NCBI GenBank assembly: GCA_033060915.1
Contig: CM065397.1
Coordinates: forward strand, 26,608,501-26,672,500
DNA from: Euryodendron excelsum
Taxonomy: Eukaryota; Streptophyta; Magnoliopsida; Ericales; Pentaphylacaceae
Direction of reading: 5' to 3'
DNA: 64,000 nucleotides
Position 1 is the first letter of the stretch. Each line of letters starts with the position of its first letter. A model generated the notes under the pieces. That model saw only the letters and a list, made by a program, of their open reading frames with translations. It was not told the DNA's origin and searched no databases. Made by a program: the position numbers and the translations under genes. Positions 24,501 to 36,700 of the stretch are shown here, piece by piece.

Positions 24501-26341
24501 TGAGTGTATGTGAGTGTATGGAGGCTAGAGTTTGTATATAAAGGCTAGGGTTTGAAGAGCCTAAAGGGAACTAGGGTTTGGAAAGACTTCGAGCTGTAAA
24601 TATCGAAGAGCAAGGTTTTTGGATTGAGTTTGCGGAACTTTTTCACGCTGGAGAAGGCTCTGTATTTATAGACAAAAGATTGACCTAGCGCCTGTTGTAG
24701 TGGCACCAAGCAAAATTTCCTTATGGCGACCCTAGGAGTGGCGCCAGGCCAAATTTTGGCTTGGCGCCACTTAGAAAAGGTTTAAGGTCGGCAAACAATG
24801 TATCTTCAGAAGATTTGGGTGCTTCTACTGGTGACTACCATGCAATTTTTAGCCTGACTTCACTAAGAGTGACTCCGGAAGGTCTAGGAATGGTTTAAAG
24901 GGCTGAAAATGGCCCGGAGTGCCGAAAAGGGATAGGAACCTTCAGAATATTGTCTCGGGGGTGGTAGACTTGAAAAATAATGACAGGACGTGTTGGGAGG
25001 GGTGATCGAGCTATTAGGGGCAACACGATCAATCGAGCCGGGAAGCTATAGGGATGGACTTGGAATGTCCCAAAAAAAGACTGAAGGCTTGAAAACATTA
25101 ACTAGAATGTTCCAGGAGGTTACCGGTTTGATACCTAGAGCCGGTGGAAGAGGCGACCGGTCCACTAGGGGCAAAACGATCATTTTGCACTAGGTTTGCC
25201 GGAACTGACTCGGAATGACCTAGAAATGTGTCGAAAGGCCAGGGATACTAACAGAAACATCCCCGAGAGGTTACCAGTTTGATACCCAGAGCCGATGTGG
25301 TTCCCGGGGCGCTCAGATGCCTAGGACAAAATGGTTATTTTGACCGTAGAGTCTCAGAATTGGCCCGAAACCAGCTGGAAGGCACTTAAACATGCCAAAT
25401 CATCTTTAGGACAGTCCTAAGGGTGGACTTACCGTCCTGAGGACTTAGGTACCTTCTCAAGAAACGTGCCGAAAATGGCCCTAGGGGTAGTTTGGTCATT
25501 TTTTACCGGAGTGGGCTAACAGACACTGATGTTGATTTGGATTTTAAGTGTTTCCGTCAGTCTGAGGGTGGTCCTAGGGGTAGTTTGGTCATTTTTTCCC
25601 GGAGTGGACTAGCAAGCACTGATGTTGATTTGGGTTTTGAGTGTTTCCGTCAGTCTGATGGTGGTCCCGTGGCATAGGGGTTTATTGGCAATTCCCAATG
25701 TCGACCTATTTACGAGTGTTTCCGCCACTCTGATGGTTGCGATGTTTACGAGTACTTCCGTTACTCTAACAGTTCATGATCATTCTAGAGACTGCTTGAT
25801 CTTAGAAAGCTGTTGGGTGGACTATCGCCTGAGTAATCAACTTTCTCGGAAAGCGTGTCGAATAACGGACATTTTTTCATTGGAGGGCTAGCAAGCGCCA
25901 AAGGTGGACCGTTCTACTATCTCGGGGACTTGGGGTCTCGTCTCGGTCAACGGTTTGAAGTGACTTACCGTTCTGAAGATTTTCTCAAAAGACGTGCTGG
26001 ACAAGATGGACTTATCGCCTTGAGGAATTAACTTTCTCGAAAGGCATGCCGAATTTAATTTAGACTGGAATTGGATTGGAATTGGATTTTAATCCTAGAA
26101 TTGAGACTGAAACGGGGAGTTACCGTCTTTGAAAAGACCTGCCCACTGGAATTGGACCGAACAATGCTCTAAGGGCATTTTGGTCATTTTGCCTCTATTT
26201 GGGTTCGGTGGGCCTGCGAATTGATTGATTGACTGAATTAGGTTTGGACAGCTGATTTGAATTGGAATATGTCCATATTGACTTGAACTCAAGTTCGGAC
26301 GGACTAGAAACTGCCGAGCGAGCAAAAATAGGATGCTTACA
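21572..26341 (-). mobile_element. 3' LTR of complete Ogre/Tat-like element 2 (4.8 kb)
   Basis: On the plus strand it runs TGTCGCGCCTCG to GGATGCTTACA and is followed by a polypurine tract (minus strand), so it is the 3' LTR. It contains a primer-site mimic near 21720, a C-poor tract (about 22080-23770), the U5 island (24065-24330), TATA (24663-24671), a partly decayed GCGCC foldback (24691-24776) and CCGGT repeats (about 24950-25330). Over the first 107 or so bases I count about 13 differences from the partner LTR at 33716, so the element is old. The subfamily is the same as LTR 1156-5768 (GAAAAAGACAAG near the end). Confidence 0.92.
24663..24671 (-). promoter_or_regulatory. TATA box of LTR 21572-26341
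   Basis: The minus strand reads CTATAAATA, downstream in sense of the GCGCC cluster at 24691-24776. Confidence 0.7.
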
Positions 26342-26356
26342 GTTGCCCCTCTTTTT
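26342..26356 (-). promoter_or_regulatory. Polypurine tract of Ogre-like element 2
   Basis: The minus strand reads AAAAAGAGGGGCAAC directly before the LTR start TGTAAGCA. It is the primer for plus-strand DNA synthesis. Together with the primer site at 33696-33713 it proves minus orientation. Confidence 0.85.
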
Positions 26357-27540
26357 GTCTTTGCTTGTTAAAGACAGAAACGATAAAGTAAGAGTCGCAT
26401 GTTGACCATGAGGCGGTCGGAGGGACGGACTTTGAAAATTTTTGAAAATTGGAGTTTGAAATTTTGAATTTTTAATTTGAAGGCTAGATTGTCTTGATTT
26501 TTGAAATTTGGAAAATTAAAAACTTGACTTTAAAATGATTTTGGAATTGAAGTTGATTATTTGAAATTATTTTGAAATTGATTTTGGAAATGGATTAATT
26601 TGGATTTATATTAGAAAGATTTTTGGAAAACCTTTGAAATTTTGGACAAAACTTTTAAGGAAAATATTTTAAAACTTAAACAGGCTTTTGCGGCGAAGGT
26701 TTGAAAATTTGAAATTTTTGAAAGTGGGATTTTGAAAGAAAAAGCTTAGGAAACTCATGAAACTTTTTAAGGAAAAAAGTTTGAAAACCTTTGGAATATT
26801 TTTACAATGGAGCTTTTGAAGGATAAAGCTCGTGAAACCCAAGAAATGATTTTGAATTAAACTTTTTGAAATCAAACTATTTGAAGAAAAAGTTAGGAGA
26901 ACCTTAAGAATGGGGCTTTTTTGGCAGAGAAGAGTCCGAGAAACTCGGGGGGGGGGGGGGGGGGGGGGAGCATTTAAAAACTTTTTGAAAATAGAATTTT
27001 AGATGAGACTTTGGAGAAAAGACTTTTAGGAAATGCTTTGAACATGGACTTTGCACTTAGAAAACTTCAACTTTGACTTTGATAAGAATTTTGGACAGAG
27101 GAGTTCAAAAACTTTGGAATTCGAGAGAAATTTTAGAGAAAAGAGTTTTGATTGAAATTTCGAGAATCTTTGAGGATTGATTTTGAGAAAGTGTTAGAAA
27201 ATCTTGAGACTTGATTGAAAGAAAGATCCTTTCAAAAAGAGAATTAAAAAAGTTTTTATTTTTTATTTTTTTTAATGAATTTTGACGAAAAACATTTGAG
27301 ATTTGATTTTGAAAAGGACTTTATGTCTTGATTTTTGGAATAGATTTTGGAAGGAAACATTTAGTAACCCTAGGATTTGAAAATGATTTTGAAGATGAAG
27401 TTTTAGAGTAAAGACTTTAGACAATCTTTTGGGAATTGATTTTGGAGAAGAATTTTTGGAGGAAAAACTTAAGAAACTTTTTGAAAGCTTATTCATTTTT
27501 ATTATTATTTTACCCCTTCTCCTTTTGAATGTATATACCA
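26357..27540 (-). mobile_element. Element 2 interior: low-complexity 3' region
   Basis: A plus-strand G/A/T-rich, C-poor stretch dominated by TTTTGAAAA and GGAAA words, resembling the low-complexity tract of the LTRs. A run of about 22 G sits at 26948-26970. Short minus-strand open frames (26669-26875, 27272-27541) are Phe/Ser/Lys/Leu-rich compositional artefacts with no domain. Confidence 0.7.
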
Positions 27541-27575
27541 TATTTTGATATTCTTACCTGGGTTTACCTTTCAGG

Positions 27576-27767
27576 ATGGCCGGTGTGAATGATGACGGTT
27601 TTGAGAGGAGACACCGGTCCAGGAAGGCGGCCCGAAAAGATTCTATTGGTAGCTCCAGTTGCTCCAGGGGTTGTCAAAAATTAGCTAGCAGGGCATTCTC
27701 TAGCCAGAATGGAAGGGGGGAGCCAGTCGACCGCTTCCCTACTGTCGAGTTTTCGAGGAGGAGATAG
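27576..27767 (+). CDS. Short antisense open frame after a splice-acceptor-like site (uncertain)
   Basis: Sixty-three codons on the plus strand, antisense to the element. The product begins MAGVNDDGFERRHRSRKAAR and is basic, Ser/Arg-rich. The sequence before the ATG (pyrimidine-rich, then TTTACCTTTCAG|G at 27574) looks like a plant 3' splice site. Base composition is clearly more GC-rich than its surroundings. Antisense reading frames between pol and the 3' LTR are reported for Tat-lineage elements, so this may be a relic of one, cut short by the minisatellite to its right. I recognise no protein family. It could also be chance. Confidence 0.35.
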   Translation: MAGVNDDGFERRHRSRKAARKDSIGSSSCSRGCQKLASRAFSSQNGRGEPVDRFPTVEFSRRR

Positions 27768-27869
27768 ATATCGTAGACGAGGCACTGGACGTTAGGGATC
27801 ACTGAGCTAGCAAAAAGGTGGTGCTCCCAGCTGCTCCATTTTTTCTATCTTGAAATGATATTTTGTTTG

Positions 27870-28752
27870 TTGAAACGCTGCTCCTTTGGGGAAACCCACA
27901 GTTGATGTATAATACTTCTTGAACAAGCACTCCGTACAGCGAAACGCTTCTCTTTTGGGGAGAAGTCCAAGGTTGATATTGGATACTTCTTGAACCAACA
28001 CTCTGTCTGGCAAAACGCTGCTCCTTTAGGGGAAAGTCCAAGGTTGATGTCTGATACTTCTTGAACCGCCACTCCATCTGGAAAAACGTTGCTCTTCTAG
28101 GGGGAAAGTCCAAGGTTGATGTCTAATACTTCTTGAGCCGGCACTCCGTCTGGCGACACGCTGCTCCTCTAGGGGAAAGTCTAAGGTTAATATCTGATAC
28201 TTCTTAAATCAACACTCCGTCTGGTGACATGCTATTCCTCTAGGGGGAAGTCCAAGGTTGATATCTGATACTTCTGAAACTAGCACTCCGTCTGGCAACA
28301 CGCTACTTTGCTAGGGGGAAATCTAAGGTTGATGTCTGATACTTCTTAAACTGGCACTCTGTCTGGCAAAACGCTGCTCCTCTGGGGGAAAGTCCAAGGT
28401 TGATGTCTGATACATCTTGAACCGGCACGCCGTCTGGCAAAATGCTACTCCTCTGGGGGAAAGTCTAAGGATAATGCATGATACTTCTTGAACCGACACT
28501 CCATCTGGCGAAACGCTGCTCCTCTGGGGGGAAAGTCCAAGGTTGATGTCTGATACTTCTTGAATCGGCACTTCGTCTGGTGAAATGCTACTCCTCTGGG
28601 GGAAAAGTCCAAGGTTGATGTCTGATGCTTCTTGAATCGGCACTCCGTCTGGCGAAACGGTGCTCCTCTGGGGTGAAAGTCTAAGGTTGATATCAGATAC
28701 TTCTTGAACCAGCACTCCGTCTGGCAAAACGCTACTCCTCTAGGGGGAAGTC
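27870..28752 (-). repeat. 72-bp minisatellite, about 13 units
   Basis: Landmarks GCT(G/A)CTCC at 28444, 28515, 28587, 28659 and 28731 give a period of 71-72. Each unit contains CACTCCGTCTGGC, AAAGTCCAAGGTTGATGTC and TACTTCTTGAA. Because 72 is 24 codons, minus-strand frames stay open (28323-28727, 28445-28786) with 24-residue repeats in different registers, the mark of a minisatellite, not a gene. It lies 1.5-2.4 kb inside the 3' LTR, where Tat/Ogre elements are known to carry hypervariable tandem repeats. Confidence 0.92.
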
Positions 28753-29540
28753 CATGGTTTGAATGGGGAGGTCGAGGGTGGGCCATGGCCCCATTCTCTG
28801 TTTCTTGTTGGCCTTGGAAATTTAAGCTTTCTAAGGTGTGTGCCGGTGCTGGAGATGTTAGAGGGGTAGCTTTAGCTCCTTTTTACATTTTACCACGTTC
28901 CCTGTTTCTTATCTGAGAGAGAGAGAGAGAGAGAAAGACATAGAATTAGTTTTTGTATAAAAACAGTTTACTTATGCCAATTCTAAAAATGCACAGGTAA
29001 ATGGGTGAATGCATGTTATACTTTTTTATTTATTTTTATTTTTTTATGAATGCACATAGAATTAGATGTATGACCTATTTTCCATGTCCTACTTTTTTAT
29101 ATATATATTTTTTATGAATGCACAGGTTTATACAGGAATGAAATTTAAAGCATGTTATACTTTTTAGATGAAGGTACATATTGTAATGGAATTGAATGTA
29201 TGCCATGTCTTTATTAAATATATGAATAGATACAAATTACACAAGAATTTAATGGATGTACAGGTTATACATGTTGTGGATGCATTATATTGCATGTATA
29301 TAAACTATTTACAAAGAAATGTCCCAGGATTGCCCCACGGCCCATACTCTTAGGATTCTGTTTTCCTTTTAGGATTCTGCCTCATTGAATTTTTTCCCAT
29401 TCTTATCGAGGTGTGATAGCATTTGCACTATTCTCTAGAGATCTTGACATTTTGGTTTGCTATCGTAGCCTTACTTTCTACAGGGTTGTTGTTTGGGGTT
29501 TTTCTAACCTCACTTGGTTTTCTCTCTCAGATTTTCAAAA
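28753..29540. other. Element 2 interior: unassigned stretch with (GA)n
   Basis: Non-coding by inspection. There is a (GA)n microsatellite at about 28915-28935 and AT-rich sequence with ATGCACA words at 28980-29230. A TTTCTCTCTCAG acceptor-like site lies near 29530 on the plus strand. No conserved frame on either strand. Confidence 0.6.
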
Positions 29541-29548
29541 TGCCACCG

Positions 29549-29640
29549 TGGCTAGAGCGACAACTCGCATGCCCTTTACAGAGCGACAACTCGCATGCCC
29601 TTTACAAAGCGACAACTTGCATGCCCTTTGCAGAGCGATA
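29549..29640 (+). repeat. 26-bp tandem repeat, about 3.5 units
   Basis: Repeats of AGAGCGACAACTCGCATG plus CCCTTTAC. The 26-base period shifts frame at each unit, so the short open frames here (29413-29649, 29423-29641) show the same peptide in different phases and are not genes. Confidence 0.85.
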
Positions 29641-29659
29641 AACAGCTAAGCCCTCAATT

Positions 29660-30230
29660 CGAGAAGACTTCTTTTAGGACCGAAATGTAAGCTGGGTTTA
29701 GGGGTTGTAAGAAATGAAGGGATATTTAGGCTCAAATATCTTCTTTTAATGGGTTGTTTAAACCAAAACCATCTGAGCACACCTTAGAGCATGAGATTGC
29801 CCTCGCATTCCTTTCCAGTTCTCTTTTCTCATCCTACTTGTTTTGGTATTGTTCAGGCTTATTTGGACTAAGTAATTTTCTTTGATCAAAGAGGACTTTA
29901 ATTTGGACTGTAACGTACGCTAGGTTAAGGGGTTTATAAATTAAAAGGATACGCAGGCTCAAATTTGATATTGTTTCTACTAGGGTTTACATCCACATCA
30001 TCCTTTATTGGTCTTCTAGTAGGGTTTCGTCCCCTGATATCCTCCTCTAGCTTCAGCTACACGTTTGCCTCATTTGGATCAAACAATCTTTTTTTCAATC
30101 AAAAAGGACTTTAACAAGATCGTAATGTAGGCCACGGTTTTGGGTTTTTGCAAGAAAAGGGTAAAGGCTCGAACCTATTGCTTCTACTAGGCTTCTTTGT
30201 TACCTAGGATCACCTTTGAATAACTATATA
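29660..30230. repeat. Three diverged ~220-bp tandem units
   Basis: Each unit has a core of the form ACCG(A/T)AA(T/C)GTA.GC, then GGGTTT, then AAAGGGATA..CAGGCTC..A, at about 29680, 29910 and 30130, with CTTCTACTAGG..TT downstream. It is part of the repeat-built 3' untranslated region of element 2. Confidence 0.55.
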
Positions 30231-30459
30231 TTCTTCAAGGAGTTTACCTTTCTTGTAGTTTGATCCTTGACCTTCTAACGGAGTTGCCCCTTCATTTTTT
30301 ATTTTATTTTATTTTTTTTACTTGCCCCGTGGTAGCTTTTTCTCTTTGCTTTTCTGTTTCTTCCCTTTCTTTTTGCTTTCTGTGAGACGAACATTTCCAC
30401 AACTTCTTTCTCTCAGATCCTTTCCTTAGCATTTCAATTTAATCCATTGTGGGTGGTGA

Positions 30460-31080
30460 TCCCTAAGTTGGGGTTTCTTTTTAGAGAAAAAGGTAACTGG
30501 CTCAACAGGTTTGACAAGGGTTGCTTTTAACTGTATGGGAAATGAAATTAGGGCCCCTTTTCATTTTGAACAAGATTGTTTGATCCATAGAGCATTCACG
30601 TTACTTCAGCTTGATGGTTAATGACATTCTCTGCCAGATCTTTTGCTACTTGTCTGCCCCAGTATGGGAGAATGGTTTCGGATCGGGGTTGACTAAAAAG
30701 CGAGGCACTAGTGGGTTAAGCAAATGGCTTATTTTTGTATATGGTAGTAGAATTGAGGGCCTCTAATCATTTCGAATTGAATTGCTTAGTCCATAAAGCT
30801 TTTGTACAAAATTTAGACAATATTCCTAGGGATGATGTGTTTCGGCCAGTGAACCCCTACATATTCTATCAAATCAACTACTCTGTGCTTACCCTAATGT
30901 GGGGGATAGCTCTTAGTTTGGGGATATCTGAATAGAAATCAATCACCGCTCTAGTAGGCTGAGCAAATGATAGTGTTTATTTAGGATAAATAGAACAATG
31001 GCTTCTTATCATTTTGAGGACTCGGTTGCCCATCGCCTAGCTAGGATATCATGCAAGTGTCGCCTTTTTGGTGAACTCCA
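30460..31080. repeat. Three diverged ~220-bp units of a second kind
   Basis: Recurring blocks: a GGGTT/GGGAT start, GGCTCAACA/GGTTAAGCA/GGCTGAGCA, then ATTGAGGGCC..T.ATCATTT.GAA-like sequence and TTG(C/T)(T/C)TAGTCCATA. Copies sit near 30470, 30680 and 30910. They are too diverged for coding and no open frame is shared among the copies. Confidence 0.5.
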
Positions 31081-31419
31081 CACCTCTCTATTAAGACTGC
31101 TTTCTTCCTATCTCTCACTCTCTCTTTGTCTCTAAAATGTTTTAACTCCCCTTTGAATGGGTTGCCCATGTTATCCCATCCTTCAAGTCGAGTCATTACA
31201 AAATAGAAAAAAAACCCCTAAACGCAACAATCGTCCACAAAATTATGAGACAAAGGGGATAAGCTGGAAACTTCCTCTTTTTCATTTCAAATTATGATGC
31301 ATGTCATGTGTGTTTATTTAAATAAGATATGCAAAAAATAGAAAAATTAAAGGAAACAGACAAATTTTTTCAAAAACTTCCTTTTCTTGTGGGACTTTTG
31401 GTGAGAACCCTTAATAGGG

Positions 31420-33695
31420 TTTTGGGACTACGCCAACCTTCTTGGTGCTTCATTCACCGGGGTGTATCAACGGAGGGCGAGTTCATGACATTTGGCACGC
31501 ATTTGGAAAATAGAGGATTATGTTGTTGCAATCTATGGGTCTGACATGACTTCGCAAATGGCGAAGTCCTCTGCTGCATGGATGGTGATTGTCTTGGCAT
31601 GGCACGAGGGTAGTTGCATAGAGGTAATGTCTTGTAGATGGATGGTTAATTCTTCTTACTCCTGCATGTAGGTTTGGCCTCTTTCAATAGCCGGGCTTAT
31701 CCTTGCATGTGTTTGACTTGGGCATGACGCTAGAGGGGTTTTCATGAGTTCGGTTGTGCTCTTCGACCTGAAAAATAAAAAGAAAAACAAAATATAGTCA
31801 GCATGTGGAATTGGAGGTTTTATGCGAGGTCCTTTGTTTGAGGGAATCTAGGCATGATGTTGAGTTCGTTTTGGAGGCGGGATTTTTCTCCTTATGCAAT
31901 ACAATACCTCTTCGACATAGGCCGGTTGATATTTCTTTGTTTGGGCAATCCCGCCACTATAGACTGAGAGAGATTTGGGTCTCTCTCGAGATATGGTTCT
32001 ATGCATGCCATGAATCCTTAGGGTTGAAGAACCCTTAGGAGTTTTGGAATGTTCGATTAACATGAGATTGGATTGCTCCTTCTCTTTACGATTGATTAAA
32101 TGCATGAGAATGACATGACTTGAGTTTGGAACTCTTGTCTTGGAATGGATATGGGTCCATGAACATACTAGAAGTAAATGCGTGAGCAGTATGATGACAA
32201 TAAGTGCATGGTTTAGAAAAACCCCTTTCTTATCTTGCTTCTGTCTTTGGTTCCCTTGGTACTTGGAGATGAGGAGGGGGAGGATAGAATACAAAAAATG
32301 AAAGAGCAGTTAGCGCCTTGATTTGAAAATTTTTATGCAATGCATGTCCTAGGAGTGCCCTTGCTTGAGAGGGAGACTAAGCATGATATATTGGCTCACT
32401 TTTGGAGATAGGGGGTTTGCCCCTGTATGCAAATACCTTACCATTGATCAAGAACCTACATTCATTCTTACGTTCAATTGCAAAAATTAAAAAAAAAAAT
32501 ACATTGAACTTTGAATTTAGAATACAAGAGGAAACAGAGTACACTTTAATGGGGGAGAGCGAAACATTTTTCTTTGGACTTCCACCTATCTAGTTTTATA
32601 TATGAAATCCTAAACTACTCTTGAGTCTTTGGATTTGCCTTCTTTGGATTTGATGTCGAGGAGGTCGTCGAGAGACCTTGTTCATTGTCCCTTGTCTTCT
32701 TGGCAATCCTACCTCCGTGAGCATAGAGAGATTGGAGCCCTTTTTATAGGATGACTTGAAATGTATGCAATGATTCCTTAGGGTTACGTGGGAACCCTTA
32801 GGGTTTTAGTAGGTTTAATGTACTGGAGAGTGAACTTGGTGTCACTTTCTTTAGGTTGATCATTTACATGGAGATGCAGTGACATAAATATGGATGCAAA
32901 GAGTATAACGAAAAAGAATGAACTTGCAAAGTAAATATACATGCATGAACAGTTAGACAGACATTATAACAGTAAGAGTACAGTTATTATAACAACAGGA
33001 ATAAACAGATATAGAGGAAAGTAAAAGCAGTCGCCCTTTCCTCCATGGTTTTGAAAAATGGTGTGCGTATCTTAAATCCGGCAGAGGTTCGGCTATGCAT
33101 GGTGTCTATATGAGCATGAGGTTGAGGGTTTACTAATGCGTCCTAAAAAGACTCGGTTCCCAGATCTTCAAACCTAGGCCCACTCCGCAAGGTGATGCCA
33201 TGATCGGTTGGTGATCCGAGCGAGGGAACCATCAAGAGGCCGTAGGCGAAAAAACTAACACAACATCTTGCCCACAACTAATATACCATTCCCCCTTCTA
33301 ACTAGAAGGGACATATCAGGGTGAAGAATGCAAGTATGCAGAATGCAAGTACACGTGCAGTGTGCGCGTGATTTTTGAAAGTAAAGAAAAGAGCCCAACA
33401 ACTCTCATCCATCTTGTTCATCACATTCATTCATAGTAAGTAGAGCAGTTGACATGAAATAAAACAAACTGTGAATAAAAATCCACCTACAAAACAAATA
33501 TGCAACAGTTAGTATGCGGATAACAAACTTAATGCAAGATAATATGAACGAAACTAAATTAAATGTATGCTTTTGAAAACAACTTTGAAAATTTGATTTC
33601 AGAAATTTTAGAGTAGATAAGATTGAACAAATTAATTGAAGACTCTACATGGGTGAAGGGTGAAAAGACATCACAATGGCCTAACCCTATAAGTG
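31420..33695 (-). mobile_element. Element 2 leader with diverged duplication
   Basis: The long region between the primer site and the repeat-built interior. 31800-32330 and 32337-33000 share an order of blocks: G(T/C)CCTT(T/G)..TTGAGAGGGA, TAGGCATGAT, GGAGGCGGG-like, CCTTAGGGTT...ACCCTTAGG, GAGATGCA, ATGCATGA..AGT. This suggests a duplication of roughly 530-780 bp. 32563-33695 matches 1-1135. Minus-strand frame 31848-32294 (148 codons) has no recognised domain and its duplicate is not open, so it is not called. No gag or pol segment is present. Confidence 0.6.
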
Positions 33696-33713
33696 TCCCC
33701 AGCGGAGTCGCCA
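33696..33713 (-). promoter_or_regulatory. Primer-binding site of element 2, tRNA-Arg type
   Basis: The minus strand reads TGGCGACTCCGCTGGGGA, identical to 1136-1153 and two bases from the LTR edge at 33716. Confidence 0.9.
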
Positions 33714-33715
33714 AC

Positions 33716-36700
33716 TGTCGAGCCCCGATTTTTTGCACTCGAAAAAGACAAGTGAAAAAAATACAGTACTCTCTCATTAGAACTCATCCTCCTAGATGGA
33801 CGAGTGGGACTAGGTTTGAATTGAAAATTGATTTGAATAAATGGCTTTTGGAAAAAAAATTAGAGTCGCCACCTAACTTGATTAAGGTGAGTTAGGTCAC
33901 CTAAAAACTAAGCACAATTCGAAGATTACACTTAGGGTTTTTGAAAAGATTTTAAAACTTCCTCAAGATAGGGTTTTTAAGAAAACAGGTTGTTTGACAA
34001 CCTTTGAAAAAAAAAACAAGCCCTTGTTTTGAAAATAACTCCATTTGGTCCTTGAAAACAGTGATCTAGGTTCGGAGGTTGGTTACGTGTAGGGAAGACG
34101 CGCTAAGCCATCACCCTATCCCACCCTTGCGGTACCCACATGTCTATTCACCCTAGGTTCACTCATTAGAGTCTTCGATTAATAAACGTCTAATAACTAT
34201 CCACTTTAGAAAAGAATTTTGAAAAGAAGTTTGACATGATGCATGATATGCAAGTGCAAGAATTTGATTTGAGTTTTAAAATAGATTTGAAAAGAACTTG
34301 ATTTGATTTGAAATGGATTTGAAAAGATAGATTTGATTTTAAAAGAAAGTTTTAGAAATTAGAAATAGAGATTTCAAAATAGATTTTTGGAATTGGAAAC
34401 TTGAAAAAGATTGTGAAAATAGAAGTTTGAAAAAGATTGTAGAATTGGAGATTTGAAAAAGGTTATAACCGCACCCATGAGGGTTGCCTACGTATCCCTT
34501 TGTTGGAAATCAGGTCAGTCATAGTTCGGACAAAAGTCTGATAGAAAATAGAAGGTTTGACTTGAAAAAGAGTTTGAGTTGGAATTTGGATTGAAAAATT
34601 AGGAAATTGAACTCTGATTGGAAGATTTGAAAAGATTGGTTTTGGAAAGCTTGATTTTATGAAACCTAGACTTAGGAAGATAGGATTTAGGAAAAACTTG
34701 AGATTAAGAAAACTTTGATTGGAAAGTTTCATTTAGAAAACATGGAGAGTTGGCGTCCAAGAAAGATTGAATTTAGAAAATCTTGAAATTGGAAAAGTTT
34801 CAAAATAAGAAAGTTCCGTTTTAGGAAAGTTTCATTTTAGAAAAGTTTAAAATAGGAAAGGTTTTGAAATTGAAAAGTTTTGAATTTAGAAAGTTTCAAC
34901 TAAAGAAAGAATTGATTTTTGGAAAGATTTGAATTAGGAAAAGTTTGATTTAAGAAAGATGTGGAATAGAAAGTTAGAAATTGGGAGAGGTTTGAAAGTG
35001 TGAGTTTTAGAAACACTCGAAGTTTAGGAAAGATTTGAGTTTAAGAAAGATTGAAAAATTTAGACTTTAGAAAGTTAAGATTTGGAAAAGTATGGAATTA
35101 GAAAAGGTTGGAATTAGGAAAAATTTGATTTCTATTTCCTAAAACAAAGGATTAGATTTTATTTCTAAAAAGTGATAATTTGATTTTGTTTCCAAAAACA
35201 TGGGATTCGATTTAGTTTCCTAAATGGAATTATAAGGGGAAGTTTTAGAAATCCTAGATTTAGAAGTTTATGGTTTGATGTAGAAAATAGGTTTTGAAAA
35301 TTAATGGTTTTGATGTAAAAAGGAGGTTTTGAGGTAAGATTGGAAATTATGTTTTAAGCAAGAAAAATAGGGTTTCCTAACCATTGGCTCTAGGGTTTAA
35401 CTTGGACTCCAAGAAAATAGATTTTGGAAAGTGAATTTTTTGGAAAGAAAGATTTTTGGAATGAGATCCTAGAAAATGTGTTTTTTAGAAAGTAAACTTG
35501 AAAAGAAAGTTTTTGGAAAGAGATTTTTGAAAAGAGTCTTTTAGGAAGGAAACTTAAGGAGCATGTTTAAAAAGTGAATTTTGAAGAGAGCTTTTTGGAA
35601 TGAAGTTTGAAAAAAAGTTTTCGAAAATGGATTTATTGAAGGAGGATTTTTAGAAAGCAATTTTCAAAAATCAATTTTGGAAAGGAGATTGTAGAGAGTT
35701 TTGGAAAAGCGATTTTAGAAAAAGAGATTTTTCGAAAGTAATAGATTTGAAAAGGATTTGAATGTGGACTTTTGCAAGCCTCTAAAAATATCTCACTTTT
35801 CTAAAACGATTCTAACCAAAAGAAGGTTAGAACCCTTCTATGATTGTGGTTTTGAAAACAACAAGGATTTGAAAATATGGACCATATCGGTCACTTTGAA
35901 TGTAACACTTTCCTAAAACAACCCTAACCATGGAAAGGCTAGAATCACCTTAGGATTGTGATTTTGAAAATAAGTTTTGTAGAAGAAAATTTTAATGCAG
36001 GTTTTGAAAACAGTTTTGATGCAAGTTTTGAAAACAAGTTTTAAAACGAATTTTGGAGAGATGCGTGATCGTGATATGCACAATACAAGTTGGGGTCGTG
36101 AACATACAAGGTTAAAGGCTTCATCACATAATCAAGGGGGCCAAACCCACGTGGTCTTTGGTTAGACTAAGACAAAGCCCCCGACAGGGTGACTTTCAAT
36201 AACCTAATCCTACACATGAACTGGGGAGTCCCTTGTTTCAAGCATGCAAGAAAAGGGAGCAGAATATGGGGATTAAAATAAAAGAAAACCCAAGTGGGTT
36301 AGGAGAGAGAAAAGAGGGGGGAATTGTGTAAACGTAAATAGGAAGCCTACATTGTGTCTTCTTTTATTTTCTTTTCTTTATTTGCTTGCTTTACTTTAAT
36401 CTTCGCTTTGATCTTCAAGAGCTTCCAAGTTACAACACTTTAAGTCTTCAATGGAGGCTTTGGAGGGCTGAAAAGGGATATAAACCCTCAGAATAGTGTC
36501 TCGGGGTGGTAGACTTAAAAAATAATGACAGGACATGTTAGAGGAGTTGACCGGGCCTTAAGGGCAAAATGGTCAATCGGGCCGAGAAGCTGCCGAGATG
36601 AACTTGGAATGTCCCAAAAAAAGACTAAAGGATTGGAAACATTAACTACAATGTTCCAGGAGGTTACCGGTTTGATACCCAGAGCCAGTGTGGTTGGAAG

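Noticed and set aside
28323..28786. Minus-strand frames of 134 and 113 codons with 24-residue repeats
   Set aside because: The same minisatellite read in two registers; no start context, domain or sister copy supports translation.
31848..32294. 148-codon minus-strand frame in element 2 leader
   Set aside because: No recognisable domain, and the related duplicated stretch nearby is not open; most likely chance.
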